NCBI GenBank assembly: GCA_946800325.1
Contig: OX326958.1
Coordinates: 30,363,314-30,427,313, forward strand
Source of the DNA: Luzula sylvatica
Taxonomy: Eukaryota; Streptophyta; Magnoliopsida; Poales; Juncaceae
Direction: 5' to 3'
DNA: 64,000 nucleotides
The translations under genes and the position numbers were made by a program. Positions 37,971 through 49,967 of this stretch are shown here, one piece after another. The notes beneath the pieces were generated by a model, which saw only the letters and a list, made by a program, of their open reading frames with translations, was not told where the DNA came from and searched no databases. How positions within the stretch are numbered: the stretch's first letter is position 1; each line of letters opens with the position of its first letter.

Positions 37971-38857
37971 TGATTTTCTAAAACAATTAACATAAATTAA
38001 TTTCTAATAGCGTGTTGCAAGTTATAGTTTTCTCTTTCATATAACTCTGTACGAAACGACGCGGCTGTATTGTATGCAATTTTTTCTCACTCCCCTATTT
38101 TTTGTTATTTAGAAATATCTATTTTTTAAAATTTCTTTTTTAATCCCTACAGATCAAATTCTTTTTCTTTGAAAAATAAATTTGTTTAATCTTTATTTTA
38201 TTTATCGAACAATTATTATCAAGATAAAAATAATAATTTGCAACATAATTTTTCGCACATTTGTTTATAAAATTATTTTATTACATCATTTTCATGATGA
38301 GTTAATTTTTTTTACGGTTTTTATATTTCGTAAAATATTTCTTCATTAATAATATTTTGATTCCAAAAAATATAATTAATGAAATAAAAAATAAGTAATA
38401 TTAAATACATATTGAATTTTATATGGACTAAACGAGGAATTATTTTAATGAAATAAAAATGTTAAGGCGATTTCTGAAAAATCTCTCAGTACTTAGTGGG
38501 TAAGAAACCGTGTGCTTACATCAATATTTAATCTTCAAAGATATATAAAGAGGCCATTTATCCTGTCCCAAAACCCACCACCACATCATTTGTATCCTAA
38601 TTAACACACTTAATTAACATAATAATTAACAAGAAATATTCGATTAACAGTTAATTAATATATATTTCACATATATTTCACATTTGCATCTAGGTAAAAT
38701 CTAGATGTCTAACATTATTCACCAAGACACAGAGATATGGTGGTGGATTGTGGGAGCATGATATAATTCCTCATATATAAATGGTTGCATTCAATGAGCG
38801 CCCATAGCAATTTTCTGCTTTTGGGCTTCAAAGTTCAAACAGAAGCACTAACATCTC

Positions 38858-38865
38858 TATATAAA
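38858..38865 (+). promoter_or_regulatory. TATA box of the 59-aa gene
   Basis: TATATAAA lies about 110 bp before the ATG at 38974, followed by a (CT)n leader. CAATGAGCGCCCATAG upstream (about 38791) is shared with the promoter of the paralogue at 33132. Confidence 0.7.
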
Positions 38866-38973
38866 ACACACATCTCTCTCTCTCTCTCATTTCTCAGACT
38901 AAAACTCAAAAATTCCACCTCAATTCTCAAAAAATATTCTCCAAACCAGTGCACGTAAATTAACTCTTCCAAA

Positions 38974-39153
38974 ATGATGTCTGTGGGTTTTAGTTACGCG
39001 CAACTCCAAATTCAGAAAGACAAATTGAAGGAAAAGACGGCGAAGAAGGCTAACGAAGGAGAGGAAGTACCGGATATCTCCCGTAACAAGGTTTATCCAA
39101 GTAACGAATCGCCTGAAAGAGAAAAAACTGAAAGTCAAGATGGTGGAAATTGA
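38974..39153 (+). CDS. Small hypothetical protein, 59 aa (duplicate copy 2)
   Basis: The frame starts MMSVGFSYAQLQIQKDKLKE and ends ESQDGGN before TGA at 39151-39153. It is the paralogue of the gene at 33132, with the same two-Met start, SFSYAQLQ-type N-terminus and KVYPSNESP segment. It is hydrophilic and Lys/Glu-rich. The promoter (CAATGAGCGCCCATAG, TATA box, CT-rich leader) and the 3' flank are duplicated too. The C-terminus differs from copy 1 through a one-base indel; which is ancestral cannot be told from two copies. The function is unknown. Confidence 0.62.
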   Translation: MMSVGFSYAQLQIQKDKLKEKTAKKANEGEEVPDISRNKVYPSNESPEREKTESQDGGN

Positions 39154-42100
39154 GTATAGAGTCGAACTTGTGAAATATAATTCATGTTTGAGAGTTTACA
39201 CAATTAAACATGGCCATGTGTTTTCCTTTTTTAAGAAAAAATCGGGTTTTATCTTTTATATGTGTGTTGTGTTGTGTATGTATGAATTATGAACAGTTAG
39301 TTATATATTGTGCTAATTAAGCGTGTTATTATTTGCTCTGTTTTGTGTATGCTTTATAACCTGATTTTTTTGATACTGCTTTACTGGGATATTTAATGGA
39401 GCAATGTCAAATTTTGATTGGGTTTTGATTTTTAATCAGCATGCATTTCCAATTTACCTTTACTTCAAGTGCAACGATGGACAAGTTTGATTTTGTGGGG
39501 TCTTTAAAATACAAGGAGATTGTGAAATTTATATTTTAAAATACATGAATTTATAAGCCATTGTTTGTTTGATTTCAGTTTCTACTATTTATCTTTTTAC
39601 ATCTTTTATACTTCTATATGTTAATTTTATATATACAAGTTTGCCCTTTTATATATATTTTTCCCTCTATATATTATTTATTCGGGAAAATATATTGTGC
39701 CTCCTGTCATATCTCATTCCCACACCCTTGATGAGGTGGACATGAAAAGTTAATTGGATCGATTAACATTTTAATTAAGGATTAATTGACACGTTTAATT
39801 GATACGTCAATTTATTTTAGTATATTAATATTAATACATGTTAATTAAATTAAACTATCAATTAATTCATTATTTCATTAAATTAAAAATAATAATCAAT
39901 TCAACTAAACACAAACAGAGTTTGTCAACTCATCAAGAGTGTACGAGTGAGTTAGGAGGCACCATATTTAACCCCTATTTCTTTCTATAAACTTTTGTAT
40001 ACTGATGTAATGATATTAATGTGTACTATTTTTGAGTCGTATATACTATGTTTTTATTGTATATATTGTTTAGAGATGCTTTCCTTTTTAACATATCCAA
40101 TATTTTTATTTTGATCGTACTCGTATGAATATCAGCTGATTATTTTATATTCTGTAGTGATCGTGTTATCGTGATATATATTTTTCTCATGATATACTTC
40201 ATACATATCCTTGCAAGAATAATTGCAAAAATCAGGTTAATCCAATTGCCGAACTATCCAAAACCCAAGTGTCTTGGCTCCTCTTGTCATTATACAGACC
40301 CTTCTTTTTTTCTGAATGGGGCCCGGTAAAGGTGAGTGGGCTCGTAAGTCAATTGTAACTTGGGAGTTTATTTGTTCTTTATTTCTGCATATCTCTTCTC
40401 GTAACTTTACTACAACACACTTTTTTGTTTCTTTTCAAATGCTCACAGACACGTATTAAGTTACCTTACCGTATTATATAATATCAACATTATTTACTCA
40501 CCTTTTATTTTCCACTAATCGTAAACTCGTTTTATCGTGACTATTCATGATTATGATCTCATTTTATACATTAATTTTATATTTGATAATTCAAGATCTT
40601 TGAACGGTTGGATTTAATGATTTGATTAAATCCCATTTTTTTACTTGATTTTTTGAAAATCAAATTCTATATACTTATTTGTGTATCATTATTTTACAAC
40701 AACTTTCAAGTTTTCTTTTTAAATCCAGATCATACGATTAAAATCGGACGTTTGATAGTAAATATTATGTCCGCATGGTTAAGGATATGAAAATTTTGTT
40801 AAATTTTATTTTGACACACACAAATATACAATTTTTTTTATTTAATAAATCTTTTTGTCAGCACAAGAACTTTAGTTTCAAAAACATATCAAGTTTTTTA
40901 GACATTAATATTAATATAGTTCATACATAACGTTTTTTATTTGAATTTATGAAACTATTATGTAAAAAAATACAATATAAAATAACATATATAAGTATTT
41001 AATTAATTAAATTCAAATATTTATTACTTTTATAAAAAAAAATATAATAATTAGAATCATATATTACTAGGTAGGTTATATTCGTATTTTTATTTTTCAC
41101 AACTTTAATATTGAAATTTTCAAACTTTAACATAAATGAAAATAAATATTTTACCTATTAAAATATAAATAACTTCTTAAACTTATAAATATGTTTTGAA
41201 TACTATTATTATTTTTTAAGTTGTAAATTTACGAATATCATATGATGTCAAATAATTTTTATTTTTATTTTTCTTAAATTAAATTTTGATATTATTTTTT
41301 ATTGTTTAATGTAATATTGCATATGATTTTCATTGTTTTGTTTATCAGTAAATTTTTTTTATCAATACCATATAATGAATTATGTGCCATAAGTATATTG
41401 GTTGTTACGTTTGTTAGTTTTCAGAGAAAAATATAAAAGTCAAATATATATATTGTATGAAATATTAAAATTATATAAATATAACATATAATTATTTTTA
41501 TTTTTAAGTTATTATATGCTAGAATTTTTTAGGATTTTTTTAAAATTAATAAAAAATAACAATTTTTTTAATTACTATATATGTAAATATAATGGTATTT
41601 TGGTAAAAAAAACACATACATGATTAGTTTTAACTCTCATAGGGGGTGTATTTTAAAATAGAAGTTTGGTAGAGAGAGTTTTTTGGAGTTTTTGAAAAGA
41701 TAGGAAGTTTTTTACAATGTCCAAAAAGTTAGGATATTTTTTGAAAATTTCCCTATTTTTTTTTTATTACTCGTTGATTGAATAGAGATTGAAGTTAGCA
41801 TACGAGTTTATCTAATTCTATTGTTTTCCGAACAAAATAGTCTTCCTTCTTGCTTGTTCATCGTGGTGTGTGTGTGTGTGTGTGTGTGGGGGGGTTTACA
41901 AGGATAATGAACAACAAAGTAATCTATGGTTTTACGGACCATGACATCATTAAACTGAGAGAAATGAACGGATATCGCGTGTAATAAATATCAAAAGTAA
42001 ACTTTTGTTATCTGTCGCCATTATTTATAAAACATTTCGAATCGAAAATTGTTTTTGTTTATTAAACAAATCGAAAATTTGTTATTAAATATTTAATTCG

Positions 42101-42881
42101 TTCAAATTTCAATATCGAAATTTACTATATCCGAGTCTTTACAAGGACTTTACCGTTATATAATTTTTTGATGTTATTTGAAGAAATAAGTTAGGGTCTC
42201 GTTAGAAAAAATAATGAAATTATGTTTATATAAATTTTATAATCTGACCGCTATGCTATTATTTGGTCTTGTAATTATAAAATTATATAGGTTGTTTTTA
42301 CATAAATTCATTTATGCTTAATTGGGCCTAGTAGTCAACAGCCCACGTTTTCATCAAAAAAAAAAAAACAGCCCACGTTTTACCTCGAAAATAAAAAATA
42401 AAAAAATAAAAACAAAACAGCCCACGTTCCCTTCTTTAGGGGATGCCCTCTTTTTGGTGATACACTTATTTAGCATCCATATCTCATTTGCCCATTTCAG
42501 TACTGAAATTGGCCAAGACCAGATTTTTTTCTTTTTTTTCTTTTTTTTTTTTGAGCAAGGCCAAGACAAGATAATAGTAATAAAGGCAAGAAAAGCAAAA
42601 CAAAAATAGAGAAACCGGGGAGGAAGTATTGTCATACCAAAAATGAAAGGGGAGTTATAACACTATTTATTCAAATGTAGTGTTTGTCAATTTCACAAGG
42701 GGGGAGCATGTGGCTAGTCCGGGACTTTTGCAACCAATTCCAATTCCCAAGATTTCGATTTCGATTTCAATCTCGCCGCATATCCGCAATATCGCAAAAA
42801 TGCTATTTGCCGCAATATTTCATTGCGAAGTTGCAATTATAAATACCATGCAGCAATTTCCGCAATATCGCCGCAATTTTA

Positions 42882-42919
<38 letters not shown>
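39154..42919. other. Intergenic region
   Basis: The first ~400 bp are the 3' side of duplication copy 2. A GT microsatellite lies at 41865-41888 and a poly(T) block at 42526-42554. ACAGCCCACGTT occurs three times between 42338 and 42428. GCAATATCGC/CGCAATAT words occur at 42775-42880, like those near 16340-16510 and 22070. An (AT)n microsatellite lies at 42882-42918. No gene is supported. Confidence 0.45.
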
Positions 42920-42921
<2 letters not shown>

Positions 42922-43456
42922 TAGGTTCAATGGCCAACACCATTGTTTGGCCAATTCAGCCAACAACGTTTATTTTTCACAATATATACATGAAAATAAA
43001 AATCCAACCGCATATATGTGATATACACCACTTAAGAATGTTATAGATTTAATTTCATGAAAAATAATTATTTTTATCATCTCCATCACGATACGTAAAG
43101 ATATTGACAGATGACAATATTTACGACATGATTAATCATGAAATCAATTTTAAAATTCGAATTTTTTTCATTGGATTTAATTTAAATTATATAGATAGAC
43201 TTTAGATTAATTTTTACAATGTTTCGACTTTTCTTTCATCGAAATCCAAAAAAAAACCGAAATATACGATTGTGAAAATAACTTATCGATTTTGTTAGAT
43301 AGAAAAATACAAACGAAACAAAATTTGTTCTACGACTTATCTAAATGATATAGATTACATCTATACGGTTAAAATTTAATTTTCATGTATATATTGTGAG
43401 AAATAAACGTTCTTGGCCGAGTTGGCCAAACAAGGATGTTGGCCATTGAACCTAGC
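42920..43456. mobile_element. MITE with long terminal inverted repeats in an AT microsatellite
   Basis: The left end GCTAGGTTCAATGGCCAACA (42920 on) and right end TGTTGGCCATTGAACCTAGC (to 43456) are exact inverted copies for about 20 bp. Recognisable inversion continues for about 80 bp (TTTGGCCAA, AACGTTTATTT, CACAATATATACATG). It is inserted in (TA)n, so a TA or longer duplication cannot be measured. No ORF lies inside. Confidence 0.75.
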
Positions 43457-43898
43457 ATATATATATATCTTTTTAAACAATCTCTTTCATCTTTTCGGTC
43501 TTTAAATCACCGTGTTCTATAAATCCGGTACTTAATTAAATATTACCCCACCGGGTTTTATAAATCCGGTGATATATGTTTAATTTGCTTAAGCATGACA
43601 TGCACGTTTTTTGAGAATGTTAACAGACCGGGTTTTATAAATTCGGCGGTACCGGATTTTAAAAATTAATTTCGGATTAGTGTTGGAATATTTTGAAAAT
43701 TCGGGTTATTTTTTAATATCATGTCCACAAAGAGTCGCATGCATAATTGCTCCTTGTTTTTACAAAGAAATTTTTTGGTGCAACGGAGGATCTTGTCTCG
43801 AATTAATGGGAGAGCGGTAATTTAGGAGAGTTATTGTGACACATTTTGAAAACAAATTAGGAGGACGGAAATAAATAATTTTTTAATTTTATCTACAT

Positions 43899-43934
<36 letters not shown>

Positions 43935-45288
43935 AAAAAAAATTAGGAGGGACAATTATACCCCTAATTCCTTAATAGATCCCTAAATCCGCCACTGTGT
44001 AGATAGGAAGTACGCACAGACGAGAGAGAAAGAAATGTACTTGACGAAGAAAAGGGAAGCCCCCCACTAGAAAAAACATGTGAAGAGGGCAGTCACTAGC
44101 TGGTGTACAGATGCACTAATACCGACTATTTGGCACCGTTCTTTAACCCTACACGTACGTGTTGCTCTTCTTTGGATTCTCCTTCTCTCAAACACCCAAC
44201 GCATGCTAATTGCTAGGCCCCTCAAATTTTCCATGACCCATTCCTACCTTTTAATTTCAACATTCCACTATTTTAATTGCTCTGTCCGAGTACATCAAGA
44301 GTAATCATACAATCCAAGAATTATTACCCACGAATTGATCACGAATGTCACGTGGCAGCAGCCGATTGGCTGCAACTTTTACACAATTTTATTACAGCCA
44401 GTCAAAAACTGTCACGTGACATTCGTAATCAATTCGTGGATAATAATTCATGGACTGTATCATTACTCGTACATCAATGCAGCTTATTTTTGTTGCAAAT
44501 TATATTTTTGCTTTTTTCTTGGGTTCACAGCTGAGCTGATAGATACCAGACAAAAACGTTAAATAGGATTTTGACAATTGGTGCTCGCTGCACAAATACC
44601 CATACACAAGTAAATCTAGACCAGGGGTCCAATAGATTGGATTGGATAATATGGGCGGTGGTGTTAGGACCACTTCCTAAACAACTCCCAAAATCACTTA
44701 TTAGAATCTCTGACATGTGGGACCTACATCATTTTATACAAAAAAATAAATATGGGACCCATGTGTCATTCACCCATGAGTAAAAATGGGAGGGGAGTGG
44801 GGAGTGGTCATATCATTACACGGATAATATTTTTTTTTTTTTTGAGCAAATTTGGAAAGAGCTCAAGACTCTCATCCAAATAATAAATAGCATAAGCAAT
44901 AAAATTACATCAAAGGTTGGTATTACCGAACCAATGTTCACCAGATCACACAAACTAGAACAAAATGAATCTACTGCCTATTACATTTTTATTAAAAGGC
45001 CAATAAAGCAAACATAACAAAACTAACAAGAAGGCCCGCTATTTTTGTATTCATAAAAAAGCCCAAATGACTTCCTTCTCCTGCTGCTCTTCTTTCCAGC
45101 TGTGACCGAACACCAAACACCAAGTACACAGCACACGACATGTACTTGTGTTTAACTTTCCCCTTTATCTCTTCCACCTCTCTTTCTACCCTCCATGGCC
45201 AAACTCTTCGAATTGGTGTTTGATTCACTGTATCTGCTCTATCCTTCGATTTCGTTTCGTCAAAATCGCCCAATCCTCCATTATCTCA
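43457..45288. other. Transposon-rich region left of the mobile-domain fragment
   Basis: About 43500-43680 holds four copies of a near-palindrome around CCGGGTTTTATAAATCCGG. A (TA)n run lies at 43902-43930. A MITE lies at 44299-44468 (listed). From 44830 a T-run followed by GAGCAAATTTGGAAAGAGC looks like the 3' tail of a severely truncated minus-strand LINE, to about 45000; this is weak. About 45110-45290 is less AT-rich and CT-rich, like an old leader, with an ATGGCCAAACTC at about 45196 but no recognised product. Confidence 0.4.
44299..44468. mobile_element. MITE with 56-bp TIRs and 9-bp target duplication
   Basis: The 170-bp element starts GAGTAATCATACAATCCA and ends TGGACTGTATCATTACTC. 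The arms are inverted copies for about 56 bp with about six mismatches by eye. A perfect 9-bp direct repeat, GTACATCAA, flanks it (44290-44298 and 44469-44477), the duplication size of Mutator-like elements. It carries two CACGTG-containing arms (TGTCACGTG). Confidence 0.85.
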
Positions 45289-45621
45289 TCAATCAAAGGT
45301 GATCCCTTTTTCTTTTGTCCATTTATTCGGACATTGTCCGAATAATCTAATCATTTTTCTTTTTAAATCAGATGAAGAAATATACGGAGATATAACAGGA
45401 TTACCGTCCACACACAATCCAGTGAGCAACGCGACATCACGAAACGTTACCGTCATTTCTCCCCAACGCATGTGAAATGTGTTTGTTTCCGGACGCCATC
45501 TTTTGACCAAAGCCGTGAGAAGTGGCCATGAATTCTCGTTAACCGCACATTGCATAATCGGGTAAAATCCCGATCGTTTTAATCGTAACAGCACTCTCGG
45601 ATCCGAAATTTGCCATCTCTT
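45289..45621 (-). pseudogene. Plant mobile domain (PMD / MAIL-type) fragment
   Basis: On the minus strand the frame reads KRWQISDPRVLLRLKRSGFY, then ALVKRWRPETNTFHMRWGEM, then DVALLTGLCVDGNPV, the recognisable N-terminal part of the plant mobile domain. This domain occurs both in MAIN/MAIL proteins and in transposons. A stop (TAG, 45622-45624) lies just upstream and TGA ends the frame at 45286-45288, far short of the ~350-aa domain. The upstream TAG overlaps a possible splice acceptor, so an upstream exon is not excluded, but the C-terminal truncation is clear. Palindromic repeats lie on both sides, which suggests a decayed PMD-carrying transposon. Confidence 0.75.
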
Positions 45622-45785
45622 CTAATTTGTCGATTTTTGTTCGAATCTAATCGAATCTCGCAATGGACGAATTCTTTCTGACCGATGATTATGTTGTAAA
45701 AATAATACGTCGTTATCAATCGGACCCGGCAAAACTCCATCATCAAACGACATTTTTTTGGTATATATTTTTCAGAAATAATGGA

Positions 45786-45788
<3 letters not shown>

Positions 45789-45857
<69 letters not shown>
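45789..45857. repeat. GA microsatellite
   Basis: About 34 uninterrupted GA units, ending in GCGAGGGAGGG. The ORF across it is an artefact. Confidence 0.95.
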
Positions 45858-45865
<8 letters not shown>

Positions 45866-45904
45866 GGATCTGTGAGGGGGTGGTTTATATAGGGAAAACT
45901 CCAT

Positions 45905-46160
45905 CATCAAAAGTCGAGAGGAATTAAATTACAGACGGTGGCTGGTGGGTGTTGGTGGGTAATTAACAAGCTCTCGACTTTTTAAAAGTCGAGAGGAATT
46001 TAATTGTGGCGCTGGCTGGTGGGAGTTGGAGCGTAATTAACATCCTCTCGACTTTTCAAAAGTCGAGCGGGTTTTAACACAGTAATTAACGTCCAGATTA
46101 TCAAGCTCTCGACTTTTCAAAAATTTTATACCCTCTCGACTTTTCAAAAATCGATACATT
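45905..46160. repeat. Cluster of CTCTCGACTTTT/AAAAGTCGAGAG palindromes
   Basis: Arms of the type CTCTCGACTTTT and AAAAGTCGAGAG alternate. Near-perfect palindromes are centred near 45983 and 46056, with further single arms near 45910, 46105 and 46135. Between them GGTGGCTGGTGGG-type sequence also repeats. The cluster lies just right of the PMD fragment. Confidence 0.85.
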
Positions 46161-46164
46161 GGCA

Positions 46165-48480
46165 CTTTCAAAAAAATACTGTCATTTCAAAATTTCCCTC
46201 TCGATTTTTTTTTTGGGTTATATATCAAAATTTCCCAAAAAATTATGCACTGTCATTTCAAAAACATGTCTTTTACATGCACTTTCAAAAAAATACTGAC
46301 AAGAATCGCCACTTATTATAGGCGGGGAAAAACTCGACTGGAATCTAGCAAATTGCATACAGACGAAGAAAAATTGACTGCGGTATTATGGAAGTTTTTC
46401 ATACTCGGCCTACGTGTAAATTCCAGACGACATGCCAATACATCTAATCCATCACAATCACATCAGTCGATTTTCAGCAAACTTTCCAATTTTGGAAATT
46501 TGTGTGACATTGGATTATAGGAAAATGCATATGAATTATTTTTGGTTGGGAAAGCCTCGAAATAAATAAAAAAGAAAATAAAAGGAATCTCGATCTACAA
46601 CTATTTGCCACAGGCCCATATCACACGATCCATCGACCAGTAATCAAAGAGGAGCTGTCCTGTTAATGCAGGGCGCCAAGTAGTCTTTGGTGTAGTTATA
46701 CTTATTGCTGCCATGACTTTAAGTTCAATCTAATTCATTATCAAGAAATAGTGTGAGTTTATCTGAAATGACGACCACAACAATGTTTTAGGCCAACAAT
46801 ATATCGTAGAACAAAGGTACCGAATACTTGTTATTTGAGTTAGGTTCATGATCACGATCATATTTATTTAATTTAGATAATCATGATGTTTGTCTAGAAG
46901 CTAATTATCATTTTTGGATTGTAAAGTACATTGTAAGCGTTAAATGAACCTATACGGTCAAACATCGAGTTAAGATTAATAGGGCATAAATATACAAAAT
47001 ACTAAGTGTATATAAGAGACATACACAATAAATATGATGAGATATAAATATCAGATGTTTAAAAAAACGAGTAACTGATGAGAAGTCGAAAACATTATTC
47101 ATTACAAAGATATTGTCCATCCTTTCGAACAGAACTTTTGTGATAATTTTTATGCAATTACACCGTCGAATTAATTAGTACTTTTCGACGTTATCCACAA
47201 AAACTACAATCAAGATGGATTTCTCGTAGAGGAGTTTTCAAGGAAAACTCTTGTGATTGAACCCGAAAATTTTTTATGCAAAAAAATTATTTTCACATAA
47301 ATAATTTCTTATTAAATAAATATTTATTTTATTTAGTTATTTACTTATATGTATTATTCTTTTAATTCAATTTCAATTTTTTATTTTTATTTTTCAAGTA
47401 TATTTGTTATACGTTTGAAGTATCCGACAAATATTCGGAAGTATCCGAGAAATATCCGTTATTATTTTAAAATTAAACATTCGAATACGTCAGGTGGAGT
47501 ATCCGATACAATACGTCTTGATTTTTTAAGTATCCGCGCAACATAGGCAAAAACTAATTCACGGGGAGAGCAAAAACAGAATGTTAACACGTGAAACCTT
47601 CGGAATTATCGGTATTATAAAAAATATGGTATAATTTTGGTACTGTTTTCCGATTTCAATTTGCGCTAAGAAATATTATTAGACATGTATATATACATGC
47701 AAAAAATCTAACCCCCTAAAATCATTGACCTCTTAGTCCGGGTTTGATGGATTCTTCATTAATTAGTCAAGAATACACAGTAATTTAGTTGCTTCTCAAA
47801 TTGATTATTTTGGTGGAGATGATTCGAGTGATCGAACAAATATGTCAATCAAACAAATATATTTCTATGATTATCAATAATAATCATATTTTAATTTTAA
47901 GTGTAATATGACCTCTGATTTATTGTATATATCATCTTCAATGAGATTTATAATCTTTTTGAGTGATGATGAAAATATTTCTTTCGTTTTCATATTTTTT
48001 TGAAGGTATTTATTTTTCTATTAAACATTTACAACGTCTGTTATATTTATAACTTAATCATAACAACCGATCATCTGTTTAGAGAAACCAAAATTAAAAT
48101 TAAAATATGCTTTCAATATGATTAAAAAGTTTAGAAGATGTTCAGATCTATCATTTCTTAAACATTATTTTAACTGGATCCTACAGTTTATATAGTTTTA
48201 CAAATATAGTGTTCTTATTAGTTTTGAACTTTTGTGCTTCTTCCTGTACACAAAACTACCCTAAAGAACTGGAGATATCCATTATTTTATAAATAGAGAG
48301 GTTTATATTACTGTGGGTGCCCACAACTAAGAGACTGTACTAAAGTCTTAAAGACTGTTTCTACTAAAGAAAGGAGGAGGTAACAATTCTGACTTAAAAA
48401 TTAAAATGTCAATAATCAGGCACTAATGGAATAAATAATTAAAGGATTTGGCGGGACGTCGCTTTTCTTAAATGTTATTT
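46165..48480. other. Intergenic region
   Basis: AT-rich. About 47400-47530 has repeated AGTATCCG/ATATTCGG words of the kind also seen at 10600-11200, probably a decayed transposon. No gene or element border is supported. Confidence 0.45.
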
Positions 48481-49925
48481 CTCTTTTTTAATCCCACTCT
48501 GATTATATTGTTTCTCTCACCAACAGCTCCCTCCCTCTCTCTCTAGATGCTCTCATCTGATCACATCTCTGTCCGTAATCTAGCCCCATTTGCTTGCTGA
48601 TCAAGCGCCACTTCACCAGATCTCCTGTGTTAGGTACGATCGTGACGTCTCCTCTTTTATTTCCTTAGAATTTCTGAAAGTAGGTATCGGATTGACAGAT
48701 TCAAGTGAGATCTGCCTTTCGAGTTTTATGTTTTGCATTCGCACTGGAGTTATCGTCGGGGATAGTGTGGGTAGAGGTTTGATCGATTGGATTTACAGTA
48801 ACATTTTATTGTTTATTTGTCGATTTTACTTCAATTTTGAGCTAGATTTGGCACTGGAAAGTAAATGTTTTCGGATTATTGCACGAAAATGAGTTGCTGC
48901 CATTGATTTTGCCCCCATTTCAGTGCATATACCATTTGCATTTTGAGTATTTCCTACTAATTTTCGTTCATCTTGTTCAGAAGTAATTCGAGTTTTTTTC
49001 CCCTTTCTGATTTTGCTCATTGATCTCAAATCGTTGATGGATAGACTTAAAATTATTAAAAATCTCAATGATCAGAATCAGTCGAAGCTTTACTATCAAT
49101 ATCACTTTTTTACCTACTCTTTGCATCTCTGATTTAACATTTTTGAGCAATTTTTGCATGCTACGAATCACGCAAAAAAATTGTCACCAATTTTAGATGC
49201 ATTTTCCTTCAAATGTCCCTTTTCTAATCATATCTTTATTCTACCTTCCTTTTTCAGGGAAATAAGCTGTACTTGATCTTAAAGCCATGGAGAGAGGTGA
49301 TTAAAGGGATAAAAACGTGTTTACAACTGTCCATAATCTTAAGAAAATGTCAAAAATTCCCAAATGGAAGATCGAAAAGGCAAAAGTTAAAGTGGTATTC
49401 AGGCTCCAATTTCATGCAACACATGTAAGCTCTCCCTTTAACACCATCACTTTCAATTAATTTTATCTCCTCATGTGGTTTGCCTTTTCGAAACTTGTTG
49501 ATTCTACCAAAGCAATCTTTTAAAAACCTCTTCATTTTATACTTTACTGATATTTTCCCTTTACTCTGTATTAATAAATTTTGTTCATGTTCTTTGCTTC
49601 CTAATGGAGGATTCAGAATAAGCTTTGATCTTTTATTACAAAATTCAATATTATAAGCTTCAAAAAACAACAATAATATATTCATGTAATCTATTTTTAT
49701 TTATTTTGTTTCAGGTACCACAGTCGGGATGGGACAAGTTGTTCTTGTCGTTCATCCCGGCCGAAACCGGGAAACCAAGTGCCAAAACGAACAAGGCGAA
49801 CGTGAGAAATGGGAATTGCAAATGGTCTGATCCCATTTACGAAGCTACTAGACTTCTTCAAGATACTCGTACCAAGAAATATGATGATAAAATCTACAAA
49901 CTTATTATCGCAATGGTACCTTTTC

Positions 49926-49967
<42 letters not shown>

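Larger units (their letters stand above)
33360..38857. other. Intergenic region between the two small paralogues
   Basis: About 33360-33720 is the 3' part of duplication copy 1. Listed separately are a SINE at 34026-34167, a Helitron-like end at 34918-34945, an ATT microsatellite at 35215-35332 and a 106-bp tandem repeat at 37640-37970. About 37040-38857 is the promoter-side part of duplication copy 2. The rest is AT-rich sequence with no gene that I can support; 37300-37340 has a reversed box-B-like word (ACTCGAACCCACGAG) that may be a SINE relic. Confidence 0.45.

Noticed and set aside
42322..43021. Open frames around 42.3-43.0 kb
   Set aside because: Driven by poly(A)/poly(T), the AT microsatellite and a MITE end; no gene-like features.
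44992..45273. 93-codon minus-strand frame next to the mobile-domain fragment
   Set aside because: It could be read as a continuation of the PMD gene, but shows no PMD motif and lies beyond a stop.
45663..45875. 70-codon frame ending in Glu-Arg repeats
   Set aside because: Created by the GA microsatellite; the upstream part has no recognisable domain.
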